A stretch of 64,000 nt of DNA from Theristus sp. LFF4_11 (lineage: Eukaryota > Nematoda > Chromadorea > Monhysterida > Xyalidae). Of this stretch, positions 36,001 through 47,700 are shown piece after piece (the first letter of the stretch is position 1; each line of letters begins with the position of its first letter). The translations under genes were made by a program, and so were the position numbers. Under the pieces are notes generated by a model, which saw only the letters and a program-made list of their open reading frames with translations, made no database searches and was not told the DNA's origin. The stretch lies in the NCBI GenBank assembly GCA_030248135.1, contig JASANC010001230.1, forward strand, positions 1 through 64,000, given 5' to 3'.

Positions 36001-36190
36001 TGGACATAATTTCAATAAAACACGATTTTCGCTCTTATAGTTTTCCGGATCGTTCTGAAAATAGTCTAGATGAACTCAGCTCGACGAGACGCTTCGAACA
36101 AACCTAACTTGTAAAAAAATTTTTTTTATTTTTTTTAATTTAAAAAAAAAATCCGGATTTTTTTTTCCCCTAACCCTACCCCCCCCCCCA
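33040..36190. mobile_element. Large foldback repeat with arms of about 1 kb
   Basis: The right arm is the reverse complement of the left, but interrupted. 33060-33450 pairs with about 35830-36180 and 33450-34090 with about 34440-35095, including CTAGGGTTAGGGG / CCCCTAACCC near the ends. The centre (34130-34410) holds GATAGATA blocks and TGTCTTCGAAGACA. No transposase-like frame is seen. A degenerate part-copy of one arm stands alone at 41.12-41.62 kb. Confidence 0.8.
35096..35828. mobile_element. Insertion within the right arm of the foldback repeat
   Basis: The arm homology stops after GTGTCTTGGGG at about 35095 and resumes at GGGGCGACCGGGTCGAC at about 35828. The 730-bp insert starts TAGATGTCAAG followed by A/T tracts and ends with A/T tracts and CCCTTACATCTCTAG, an imperfect inverted repeat. 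It carries a non-repetitive middle (about 35250-35640) without a clear gene. Confidence 0.6.
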
Positions 36191-37690
36191 AAGTCACATG
36201 GCCCCCCCCCCGCGGCCCCCCCCAAAATTTTCCAGCTATCTATCTAGAAAATTTGCTCCAGCTATCTATATCGGCCCCCCCCCAACCCCTCGGCTCTGGA
36301 ACAACTATGATAAAAATGATTTGTATACATACTTAAAAGTGATTTTTTGGATTTCTGATCAGTGGTTGCTTGCAATGAGTCGTTGTAGGTTCCTAATCCT
36401 AAACCTAATCCTAATCCTAAGCCAAGCCTTTTTTATAAGGTGAAAATGATCAATTTAGTTTTTGCATTTTTTTCTTTCCTGTGTTAAAGGGCAGGGGCCA
36501 CCGCTACTGCACATGCACCTGTTTTAATAATGATGCATTACGGATAAAAATGAGCACGGGACGTGGCCGGGGAATCGTGGGTGGTTTCTCTACATTCTTA
36601 AAAATGATTTTTTTTATTTTTGATCAGATTTTTGCTCACAATGACTTGTTAGTCATTGCTTGTTTTTAATCCTATTCCTAAGCCAGCCAAGCCTTTTTGA
36701 TAATTTTTTTTCAGTTTCTAAATTTATTTCTCCTCAACGCGCTCGAAGTCGGTTCGGTAACGACCAAAACAGTCATATAAAAATTCCTAAAAATACGCAA
36801 TTAATTTATCAATAGTGATGCTATACCCTATGCTACACTACAATCTATTTTGCATGATCTTTTACTTGGTACAAATTTGGTGATAAGCCACTTTTCCGCA
36901 ACGTCGTTCCAAACTCAGTCAATTTTTTACACCATGCGATGCAACAGGAAGAAATTTAAAAAAAAACGATTTTTTGCTATCAAAATTGTACGTGTACCTT
37001 CCTTCTTCTGAAAATGCGTTCAAGAGCATCAAACAAAACACGTTCGTTCGACAGAAAGTGACATTATTGTTTTGCCCAAAATTTTGTGTGCACTTTGTTT
37101 TTGGCAGAATTTTTTTTGACAATTTCTACTTTTAGGCCAAAGATCGACGAGCAAAGTTTATGCTCCCAATTTTGTCGACCATCAGATTTTCATTCCGCAT
37201 GTTTTCGGAATTTTTTTAAAGTTTTTAATTTTTAACTAATGAAAAAATATTTTTCAATTTAAAATAATCGGGATTTTAACTTTTTTTTAAATCATAGAAC
37301 TGACAGGGCTTGCAGCTTTTGGATCAGTAAAAAACGGTGAATTGAAGGAGAAATTCGACGAGATGCTTTGAACCAACCCAACTTGTAAAAAAATTTAAAA
37401 AATGAAAAAATCCAGGATTTCTTTTTTCCAAACCCTTAGGACATAAGGTGGTGAGGTTTAGGTACAAGTGTTCCTATCTGCAATCTTCCGTTGTTTTGGC
37501 AGGCTCAGGCACATTGGATGTGTAAACAATTTGGTGGGACCAATCAGTGAATCCAATTGAACAGCGGTCCATTTGATGGGTTGCGCATAATGTGGGGGTT
37601 CACAAACCAGAATTTTATCAGTTGGAAATAACGATCATTTTTCTAAAACATCCATTTTTCATTCTCTGTCTAACCCAAAAACTGAAATCT
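36191..37690. other. Repeat-rich spacer before the Ly6-like gene
   Basis: 36191-36310 is the reverse complement of 18970-19090 (C runs with CTATCTATC blocks). 36385-36440 and 36660-36700 hold CCTAATCCTAAGCCAAGCC-like tracts related to those at 18.6 and 22.7 kb. No gene was found. Confidence 0.5.
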
Positions 37691-37710
37691 TAGCTCTGTG
37701 TTTGATCATC

Positions 37711-40700
37711 ATGAATACAGTAGTTCTTCAGTTATTGCTACTGTTACTCATTTGGACACCAGCAATCAATGCTCTCAAATGCTACAACGGCGGCAATGCG
37801 CATTTGAAATCAATGAGGACTGACATTCTTGAAACATTTTGTGCGTTTTCAACCGAAGTGCCGTGCGTTACGTTGAACGAATGCGATGACGAACAGGATG
37901 ATAGGTGCTGGGAGGCAAGTTTGCAAAAAGTTGTAGTTTATGGAGAAGAGACAAACCAATGTGACTGAGCTTTCTGATCGTGTTCTACAAATTTACCGTA
38001 AAGTCTTGCATATAAGGTTCCTCCCACTTATAAGACCCCCACCCAAAAGTGGGCGGAGTGTCACGCGGCGGGAAACCAAAAAATTCAAAATTTTAACTTG
38101 ATCGAAATCCCACCCCGTTTATAAGGCCCGGACCTCCTAATCTTTGCTTTACCGTATTACCCCCAATAAACCCCCATGGGGGATTAATACCGTATTACCT
38201 CTAATAAACCCCCATGGGGGTTTATTTCTTCAGCGACTTCTGGGGGTGGGGGTTTATTTTTGGGGGGGGCTTTATTTTTTGGGGGGGGGGTTTATTTGGA
38301 AACCATTTTTAGGAGTGGGCAAAATGGCAAAAATACCTTCCATGGCAGGAAGGAAGTCGCAGAAACTTCTACTCTACATAGAAATTTCCTTTTACAACAG
38401 CCTTTTGTAATGAAATTACCATTAACTCATCCATTTGGGGCCTTTGGTAGCACAATTTCATCATTTTCACTGCAACCAGCCACTGAATTCGCTGGGTATG
38501 TGTTTCAAACAGGTTTAAATAATCCCCCATGGGGGATTATTTTTGGGGGGGGATTATTTGGAAACTTGTCGAGGGGGTGGGGGTTTATTTTTTGGGGGGG
38601 GGGGTTTAATTTTGGGGGGGGTTTAATAGAGGTAATACGGTACGTCAGCGACTTTTAGGGGTGGGGGGTTTATTGGGGGGGGGGGATTGTTGGGGGGGGG
38701 GGGGGTTTTTGGTGGGGGGGGGGGGGGGGGTTATTTACAAAAAAATTCTAGGGGTGGGGGTTTGTTGAGAAATGGCAAAAATACATACATTGCATGGCAG
38801 GCAAGAAAGTCGCAGAAACTTCTACTCTACATAGAAATTTCCTTTTATAACAACCTTTTGTAATGAAATTACTATTAACTCACCCATTTGGGGGCCTTTG
38901 GTAGCACAATTTCATCATTTTCACTGCAACCAGCCACTGAATTCGCTGGGTATGTGTTTCAAACAGGTCTCCAATAATCCCCCATGGGTAATTATTTGTG
39001 GGGGGGGATTATTCGGAAACTGGTCGGGGGGTGGGGGTTTATTGGTGGGGGGGGATTAATGGTGGGGAGTTTTAATGGGGGTAATACGGTATAAGACCTC
39101 CTCCCACTTATAAGGCTGTCACACAAAATTCCACTTTTTTCAGAAATTTTTGGTTTTCAAATTTATATAAGGAGACCTTATATGCAAGACTTTACGGAAT
39201 GTGTTCTCACATTCAAACAAAAATAGTCAAAAAGAAAACTGTTTTTAGGCAAGCGCCATTGTAAAAACGTCGAATGGTGTTGTGAATGTAAAGGTGTACA
39301 GCTGCGCGTCTAGCTCGTGGTGTTTAGAGGGCTGCGCGACAAATATCACTGACATTGCTGAAAAGGCAGCACGACTGAATCCGAGGTTCCTGAGTCCGTT
39401 TCGAAAGGAAGAAATTGAAAGTTCGATCGGTTGGAGCTGCTGCTGTATGAAGGATCGGTGCAACCATGGCATCGACACACTTACTGTTCCTGAGTATACA
39501 CCCGAAAAAATTCCCAACCCTGAATTTCGAAAAACACCGATATCCTTGCTGAAGTTTAAACGTGAGGTAGCGCTTAGCCCCGTGACAAAACCTGTGACAT
39601 TGTCTACGACTGGCGATACAGAATCCATACCAACGACAATCCCCGTGCCAGTCACAGAGTCTACCTCGGTAGCAGTGTCTCTGCCTGTTACAGATGCCCC
39701 ATTGCGGGCAAGCCCTAGCCCCGAAGAAACACAACGCCAGCCGGTGACCGAACCACCTTTCTTTCTGATACCTCAGACAAAACCGTCAGATGCGACAGAA
39801 GCATTGACGCTTTCGACAACGACAACCTCCACTAGCACTTTTGTGGCAGAGTCCTCCGCTAGCACTTTTATGGCAGAGTCCTCCACTAGCACTATTGTGG
39901 CAGAGTCCTCCACTAGCACTCTTGTGGCAGAGTCCTCCACTACCACTCTTGTGGCAGAGTCGTCACGCACGACAGCATCACCAACCCCTCTTTATGATCT
40001 CGTTCCTGTCACAGGGTTCAATAACGGCAGCACAGAGTCCACATTGGTGACGGAACCAATGTTTATTGTGGCAGAGCAAGCGCCTGCAGTGACAAATGCT
40101 ACGACGGAGCCATCCCATTCAACCAGTACGCAACCAGCGTCAGAGACCAATAGAACAGAAATGATAACGTCCACGCTGCTGTCTACTGAGCCGACATTTG
40201 TGTCGTCTACAGATCCTGTGCCAAAGCTCCCCGAGGTTGCGCTTAAGCCTGCAGAGCCTGTGCCTAAGTCTACAGAGCTTGTGCTTAACTTTACAGAGCC
40301 TGTGTCTAAGCCTGCGGAGCCTGTACCTAAGCCTGCAGAGCTTGTGCCTAAGCCTACAGAGCCTGTGCCTAAGTCTACAGAGCTTGTGCCTAACTTTACA
40401 GAGCCTGTGTCTAAGCCTGCGGAGCCTGTGCCTGAGTCTGCAGAGCTTGTGCCTAACCCTGCAGAGCCTGTGTCTATATCAACAGACACGACGTCTTTCA
40501 CAGAGATTGTGACTGCGGAACCAACAGCTCCAACAACCGTGACAGTAACGTCTGAGAGAAAACGAATGAAAAATCAGACCCGTGCGAAAAAGACCGTGCC
40601 AACGACAAAACCGAAACTGGTCATGGTGACTGAGTCTCAGTCAACAACACCCGTTACTGGACCCACCGAACCTCCTAAACGAATTCCCATCACAGGGCTT

Positions 40701-40937
40701 CCCCTGCCAACAATGCCTGAACCTGTCTTAGAACCACAGCTTGCATGTAACCTGGAACCGTGCACAAAACCGCTACTTGTTCCCATGCCCAAACCAAAGC
40801 GCAATCTAAAAACTAGCCCATCGTCCCCACCAAAGCAAGAAATACGTCGAAAGATGGCTAACGGCCACCTTCACCATCGGAAAATGCTCCAGATGATTTT
40901 CGTCTTTGCGCCATTGATCTTTGCTTTGAACATTTGA
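37711..40937 (+). CDS. Ly6-like secreted protein with mucin-like stalk and probable GPI anchor
   Basis: Two exons, 37711-37914 and 39249-40937, join in phase 0 to 630 residues. The intron has a GC donor (GAG|GCAAGT) and a TTTTTAG acceptor. Residues 1-21 form a signal peptide. A Cys-rich head follows ('LKCYNGG', 'CVTLNECDD', 'YSCASSSWCLEGC') ending in 'CCCMKDRCN', the C-terminal signature of Ly6/three-finger domains. Beyond about residue 140 the protein is Thr/Ser/Pro/Glu-rich, expected to carry O-glycans. It includes a 9-residue repeat (VAESSTSTL type, 39835-39970) and a 7-residue repeat (EPVPKPA/T type, 40250-40490). The end is basic then hydrophobic (MIFVFAPLIFALNI), as a GPI signal. Likely a surface mucin; the ligand is unknown. 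A 3' splice site shortly before the ATG supports the start. Confidence 0.75.
37994..39199. mobile_element. Nested inverted-repeat element inside the Ly6-like gene's intron
   Basis: Outer ends ACCGTAAAGTCTTGCATATA and TATATGCAAGACTTTACGG are inverted. Inside, ACCGTATTACC near 38150 and GGTAATACGG near 38629 and 39079 form a second pair. A roughly 455-bp unit is duplicated (blocks around 38350-38530 and 38805-38985). Long G runs occupy 38270-38300, 38590-38740 and 39000-39070. No transposase frame. Confidence 0.8.
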
Positions 40938-41690
40938 TATATTGTGATTTGAAATATTGCTAAATTGAACTAGTTCAACAACTCCGAACTTTTTGAGTTT
41001 TTTTTGTGTGTGTGGCATGTTTGTGTGCAAATAACAAAATCAAATAACCTTGCTCATTGTTTAAGTTTAAAGCTCACTACTTTCGATTTGTTCAAAAAAC
41101 TTGCAATTTTTGTTATCGATCTGCAATGCGCTTTCCATTTCATAGAGGATAATTTGCATTTTCAACAGTAAAACACTACAATTTTTGACGTGTACGTGAA
41201 TAATGAACTACTCTTAGTTGTTTCTCTTCATGTAACACGCAAGTTTTAAAATGTGGCCATGAAGTTATCGGGTATCTGAAAAACGGTCGTGTGATGTGGT
41301 ATCGACCAGCACCTCCGCTCCAATCGTTTAGCGTTTTATCGCACAACTCCATTGTAGACCTATAACACACAACAAACAACAAGATTTGATGTTCATGGCC
41401 TACCGACTAAAAACATATGTTCTAAGTTTTGCAACACAATTTCTGAAACGCTATTTCAATTCAGTTAAGTCATTTCAACGCTAAAAATGGACGCTAGAAG
41501 TCATCCAAATCGAAAAACATGGAGTACGTCGGTCAAAATGACCAAATAATGACAATTAGCTACAAAGTAGAAGAAAAATTTTGCAAAATTTTTTTCCAAA
41601 GCCCCTAACCCTAAATAAGGTTGTTTTGGCCTTTAAAAATAATTAGCAAAAACTTTTATGAAAATTATCCTCCTCTCGGAGTTTTGTTTC
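40938..41690. repeat. Spacer with solo degenerate foldback arm
   Basis: 41120-41620 resembles 33250-34100 in the same order (CATTTCATAGAGG, TGACGTGTACGTGAATA, GGGTATCTGAAAAACGGTCG, GGAGTACGTCGGTCAAAATG), ending in CCCCTAACCCTA. It has internal deletions relative to the 33-kb arm. No gene. Confidence 0.7.
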
Positions 41691-41705
41691 TGTTTCAGAA
41701 CAAAG

Positions 41706-44700
41706 ATGGCTGACGTCAGTTCGCTGCTCGAATTTAGTGACGTGTGCATGGAGCACATGGGATATTTGGTGAGTTCTGCTCTGAAGAAGGTAGCCGTTTC
41801 TTTCTTGAGTTAAAAACAAACGTTGTTTTCACCTTGTTTTAAAACGAATTTTGAGCGCCGCGTCAATTGGAAGCAACGTTTTAGCCGTAAAAACGTTTGT
41901 TAAGGCGGAAACACCATTTAGTTTTTCGTCCGTACGCACAAACGTTCTAAATCCCGGGCACAGCAAACTAATTGTGTCCGCAATGCATTAAGATAGCACA
42001 CACGACACGATTTCTATATCGCGTGGCCACTTTTTAAGTGTCGTGTGCGTGCGTACGCACATGATTTCCAAAGAAAGAAGCACGGTGATCTAAAATGAAA
42101 AGAACTGCAAAACTGAGAATTTCGAAATGTCACGTCCGAATTCGCTCCGCAGGACTACGAGCGGGTGCAGAAGTTTGCCGCGTTGCACTGGAAGCTCGAC
42201 GTTGAGCAGACGGAGATGTGCGTAAAGGGCTGGAATTACGGACAGGCAAAGTTCAATGGTGGGTAGCAGCACTGAGTCTGAAGTCTATACAATTCGCTGA
42301 TTGGTCGCGTTGACCGTTCTGTGCTAGGCAGAACAACAGGACAATGACAATACATACAGAATGGCCGAGTAAACATGGCAGCTTTTTTCAGGGTGCAAGG
42401 AGCGCGCGAAATTTTAGTGAAAGAAAAAAAACTGTTCAGAAACCCAACTCTGTGTCAAATTTGACGTGTTTTTTTAACTAATTTATTCTTCGTGATATTC
42501 TGTTCATTCTCTTTCTCCCTTGCGCATATTATTCCCTCGATTGGGAATTATCTTGGCATTTTTGAAAAAGACAACTCCTATTCTGCGGCTAATCCCGCCT
42601 TGAGGGAGAATACAAGGACTGCCTTAATTATTCGGCTATACCGTACATATGCATCACGTAGTCACCCACCAACCAATCAGGTAACTGCATATGATTATGA
42701 TATAGAAACAGACTGTAAACACGCCTCAACGCAACACCACCGCCGTTGTTATTCGTTATTTTTGCCCTAATCTTCCATGTGTCGTCAGGCCCGTCAATGG
42801 AGTTCCACGTGGACGACAAATACTGCTTCGACATCCCCCTCGGCTACGTCTCGAACGCGACACAGGGCAAGAACGAGGCCGTGCTGGAGTTCCACCAGAA
42901 TGACGAGTGCCCGGTCAGCTTGATGGAGATGCGCTTTCACATTCCACCGGAGCAGGAGAGCGAGGGTGACCCGTTGGAGGTGCGCGAGAAACATTTTTTC
43001 TCGAAAAAGTTTATACAGTCTAACTCAAGATCATGTGCAACTAGCTGTTTGGTTGGCGCATGGATTCTGTGTATGAATTGCTGAGCTCGATGGGGTTTGG
43101 TTTTCGCAGAATGCCTGCATTACGTGACCACCAAACCAACCAATCAGCTAGTTGGGATACGTTATTGAGTCGGACTGTAGATGGTTGAAAATCGCATTTC
43201 TATGAATACGTCAACCTCCGACTGAAAAGTCGGTGATTTTGTATTTTTGCAACAATAAATAAGAGAAAAATGAAAATCAGAGAACGTTGAATTTTGAAGA
43301 AAATTTTGGAGTTTCTTCACTGAAGATTGGTGGTTGTTGTTGTTTAGCTGCTTCCTCGTATTGACGAGAACGAATCATGTAATCCAAAAAAGCAAAAATC
43401 CATCAGTTGAAATTGGATTTCAAATTTATCCGTGTTTCGGATATCAGAATGTTTTTTACCGAAAATCTGCTTTCTTCGAATAAGTAAGTTTATGACCTTT
43501 TCTTGGACGGTTGCAAACATCTCGGACTGGTTGCACTTTACTTCTGGCTAATGTAAACAAAAGTATGACGTTTTCGTTTCAGGAGTTCTTAAAGAACGTG
43601 CTGGAGTACGCTGGAATCGTTAAGGAAACTGACAAACCGTTGGCCACACTCGAACAGATCCTCTGCACCACGCCGCGTGGCCGATACGACATCAAGGTTG
43701 GAAATTAGTTTTTGAAATTGCGAAAAATGTTTGAATACAGTAGGAGCCTTGGTATGTCTACCGTATTCGGTCTTGGGTGGATGTTTCGTCAAGGGTGTTT
43801 ACTTTTCAAAAAAAACTTCTCATGTATATTTCAACCCTCTTCATTTTTCAATAAGCGACTTCAATTATGGAAGCAAAAAATCGAGTCCATCGAATATATT
43901 AATAGGCAAATTGGAGACCATTTTGCGTTTCAGCGTTTGAATCTGGAATGTTGATTCGCTGTAGATATTACTGTAGATTCTTTTTTCTTCGCGGGACGTA
44001 AAGTGCCTCAAGTTCCGTTTATGGAGTTCTTTCTCCACGTCTAAGGATTTCGGATTTCGTTTTTCAGGTCTACCCATCGCATCTGTCGTTGCACGGTAAA
44101 ACGTTCGACTACAAGATTCCGATAAAATCGATCTCACGGCTGTTTCTGTTGACGCACAAGGACGGTCGACACATGTTCTTCGTGGTAATGAAAAAATGGA
44201 TTTTTTAGAGAATTTAAAAAATGCGAGAGCTCAGAGCGAAATAATAAATAAGATTTTCTTCGCTGCATGCAATTAAAATTTCGAAAATTTATTATTGTGA
44301 TGGTCTTTTTGGTTTGAAAATGCGAGAGCTCCATAGAGCTCGTCAAAATGCATTACAATGAAAAATTTCTCGAAATGTCTACTCAACGAATTGAAGCATT
44401 CGTGAATTGCCGAATCGTGTTCTCGCTCCTCCAGGTTGGTCTCGATCCACCGATACGCCAAGGACTCACGCGGTATCCGTTCATGGTGCTGGAATTCAAC
44501 AAGGAGGAAAACGTCGAACTGGAGCTGGGACTGTCGTCGTGAGTTTTGTTTTTTTTCGGTTTCAGTTTTTGGAGTTTTATTTACAGGAATCCTGTATTCC
44601 AGCACTGTACAGAATGCACGCATCACGTGGTGGTCATCAACCAATCGGTTAAATTGCACTTATTATATTCCAGAAAAAGAAATAGACTGCGTTACCGTTT

Positions 44701-47700
44701 TCGTTTAGTTCTGCGACTGAAATGCGCCCGTAGAGATGGGAAAGCAGTAGAGATTTTTCTCATGCTTGACGCAAGAATTTAAAATTGGTGAGCTGATCCG
44801 TGTCCTGGGGTACTGTTAAGTCACTACTGGGAGATTTTGAATTGCCACACCAAACATATGAAACTGATTTCCAGTCGATGCCTGCAAGCAAGCGCAAGCA
44901 GAGCAGAACCAAAAGAAAAGACAATATCCAGATATTTTGATTTCATTTTTGTTTGCCGTTTGTTTCAGAGAACAGCTCGAGGAGAAATTCGGCGGCAAAC
45001 TGGAGAAGACGCTCTCGGGACCGTATTATGAAGTCGTCGCCCGCATCATGCGCGCGCTCGTCAACCAACGCGTCACGATTCCGGGCAGTTTTGTCGGGTC
45101 AGTTGGCCATTTTTGCACATTTGGGCAAGCTGCGCAGCGGAAATTTGTTAGCGTCATGAATTTGCAACGGACATTGCATTGCTAGAGCTGGAAATGCTGT
45201 TTTTCATAAATGCCTACAGAGTCAGTGGCGGTAAAAATATTTTTTTGGAAAAAATGGAACAAGTTTTGTTTCGAGCTTTCAATGTTTCGATTTGAATATG
45301 CGATGAATTTTTCACGAATTAGCACACAGTTGAAAAGCGACAATTTACGAAAGTGTCTCAGCTTTGCATTTGGATTTAGATTGTATTTTGCCAATTCGCC
45401 AATAATCGACATAGTGTATGTGTAAATATAGTTTTGCTATTAGGCGTTTTTTTATACGAAACTTTGTTACCTTTACAAAATTTCGCCCGTTGTACCGTAC
45501 TGGGTTTTAACCGACTAGTTTTTTTGTCGATCTTGCACATGTTTTGATGGATCTGTTTTTGTTTCTCGATTTTTTTGGTTTCTCACTAATCTTTCGTGCT
45601 GTTGCTACAGCGTATCTTTTTTGGGCGTCACTGTTGTTGTCAACCACTGTTCACTGTTGCTGATGTTTTTTTTCAAAAAAACATTTTTTGCAGAAACTCC
45701 GGTACTCCCGCAGTCTCGTGCGCCTACAAGTCGATAGCCGGCTTTCTGTACCCGCTCGAGAAAGGTGTGCTTGTTTGTTTCTTTGGCTATTTGATGAGTG
45801 GTGCGCTGGGGGATCGATAGATCGCGAGATTTTCGAATGGGTGGCAGTGTACCAGCGTTCGTTCTGAATGAAGGTGGTCCAACAAGATCTAGTAGATCGG
45901 CTCAACTACGAAAATTTACTTCAATCTTGGTAAATTGTTAAAATAAAAGCCGGTTCTTTGTATTTGCAAATAAACGAAAAAAAGTTTTTGTTTCCTACGT
46001 TAACCCTATGTGCAACAATGTGCAACGAACAACAGCAACAAACTAAAAATTTAAGCCGTTAGTGACAGAAAACGGCGCTCTTTATAGATGCTATTTTCGG
46101 TTTATCGCATTTAATCGTCCTAATGTTGTTACATTTATTCGGTTTTCTTCTTTTCTTATCAAGGTTTCATTCACGTGCACAAGCCGGCGATGTACATTCG
46201 ATTCGAAGAAGTGCAGAGCGTCTATTTCGCGCGGTCCGATCTCAGCACACGTAGTTTCGACTTCGAGGTGGAATTGAAGAACGGCACCAATCACGTGTTC
46301 AACAGCATTGAGAAGTGCGCGTGGTGTTGGAGTTTTTTTTTCTCCAGAGCTGACTTGGTGGTTGATGGTTTTCTCTATCCGCCTTTGTTTGGGCGAAAAA
46401 TCATTATTATTTTCGGTTGATTGTTATCTTTTGTTCACTGGTTCTGCGACGCAATTGACAGATGGAAAAATATGTTTCACTCTTGATGCGGCAATTCAAA
46501 CATTCTGAAATGACGCGAGTTCCTGTCTATCTATTTTACCTGAAATGAAAGAACCTCTAACTGGGCGTTTTTGAATTGCCGCGTCAAGAAACGAATTTCC
46601 TTTGTATGCGGGCGGGCTGAAGCGTACGCATTCAATCTGAGCATAGCATACGCAGAACTCAAAGAACATAACAGTGAAGTATTCAATTTTTTTCATGCAA
46701 TTTTCAATTCGATTTTTTTGTTTTGCAGTGTTTTGGTTTTGAATTGCTTGTTTTCCTTTTAGAGAGGAATACACACGACTGTTTGACTTTATCCAAAAGA
46801 AGGGTCTGCGTATTCGAAACGCCAAGAAGGTATTTATTTTTATTATCATTTTTATTTTTATGTTTATTTTCTAGCATGTCAGAGTTGTTATATTTTTGGC
46901 AACCTTTTACAGCTGAACTATAAAACACATGAAACTTGTGTGCTTTCTGACATTTTAATCAGGCATGCTGATTGGTTACTCAATCAGTGAGCAGAAATTC
47001 AGAAGCAGCAAATCAGTGAATTACCTATGAACACATGCGATTCACTTGTTGGTGCTACCACATCTCTGATCATACATCATAGACTCAAGTTGTATCTCGT
47101 CTCCAAACCAACACCTATTTGACATCAAATCTGCAATGTAACTCTATAACATGCCAGCTACGTTCCATCTGGAAAGTATATACAACATGACGTCTTGACC
47201 AACCAATCAGCGCTGAGAACTGTTCATGTCTAACCAATCAGCGCTGAGAATTCTATGACCAACCAATTAGCTAGTTGCATATATTAACAAGATAGACTGT
47301 AGCTGATAGGCTGATGCATGCATTCTGTGCGTGCATTGCTGTTTAGGCTGAGTTTGGCTTGCATTTACATTGAATCCAGGCATCACGTGACCACCAGCCA
47401 ATCAGCTAGTTGGATATGTTATTGAGTTTAACTTATGTTTAAGCCAATAAACCAGCTGCATTGCAAAAAAAAACTCCCCGTTCAGGACAAAATTCCGACG
47501 TACGCCGACGACGACTGGCGCGCCAGCGATGACGAGACGGAACGGGACCATTACAAGGAGCGACTGCAGAATGAGGCGAAGGAGCGCCAGGAGGATGCGG
47601 ACGAGGACTCTGACTCGGGTATGCGGGACAAATTGTTGGGTGATCTTGAGAACGGTGAAGATAAAAATTGTGGGATTCACTTGAACTTGAGGAATTAAGA

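Noticed and set aside
39245..40501. Minus-strand frames of 136 and 169 codons opposite the mucin exon
   Set aside because: They are antisense shadows of the Thr/Pro-rich repeats on the plus strand and have no splice signals or domain.
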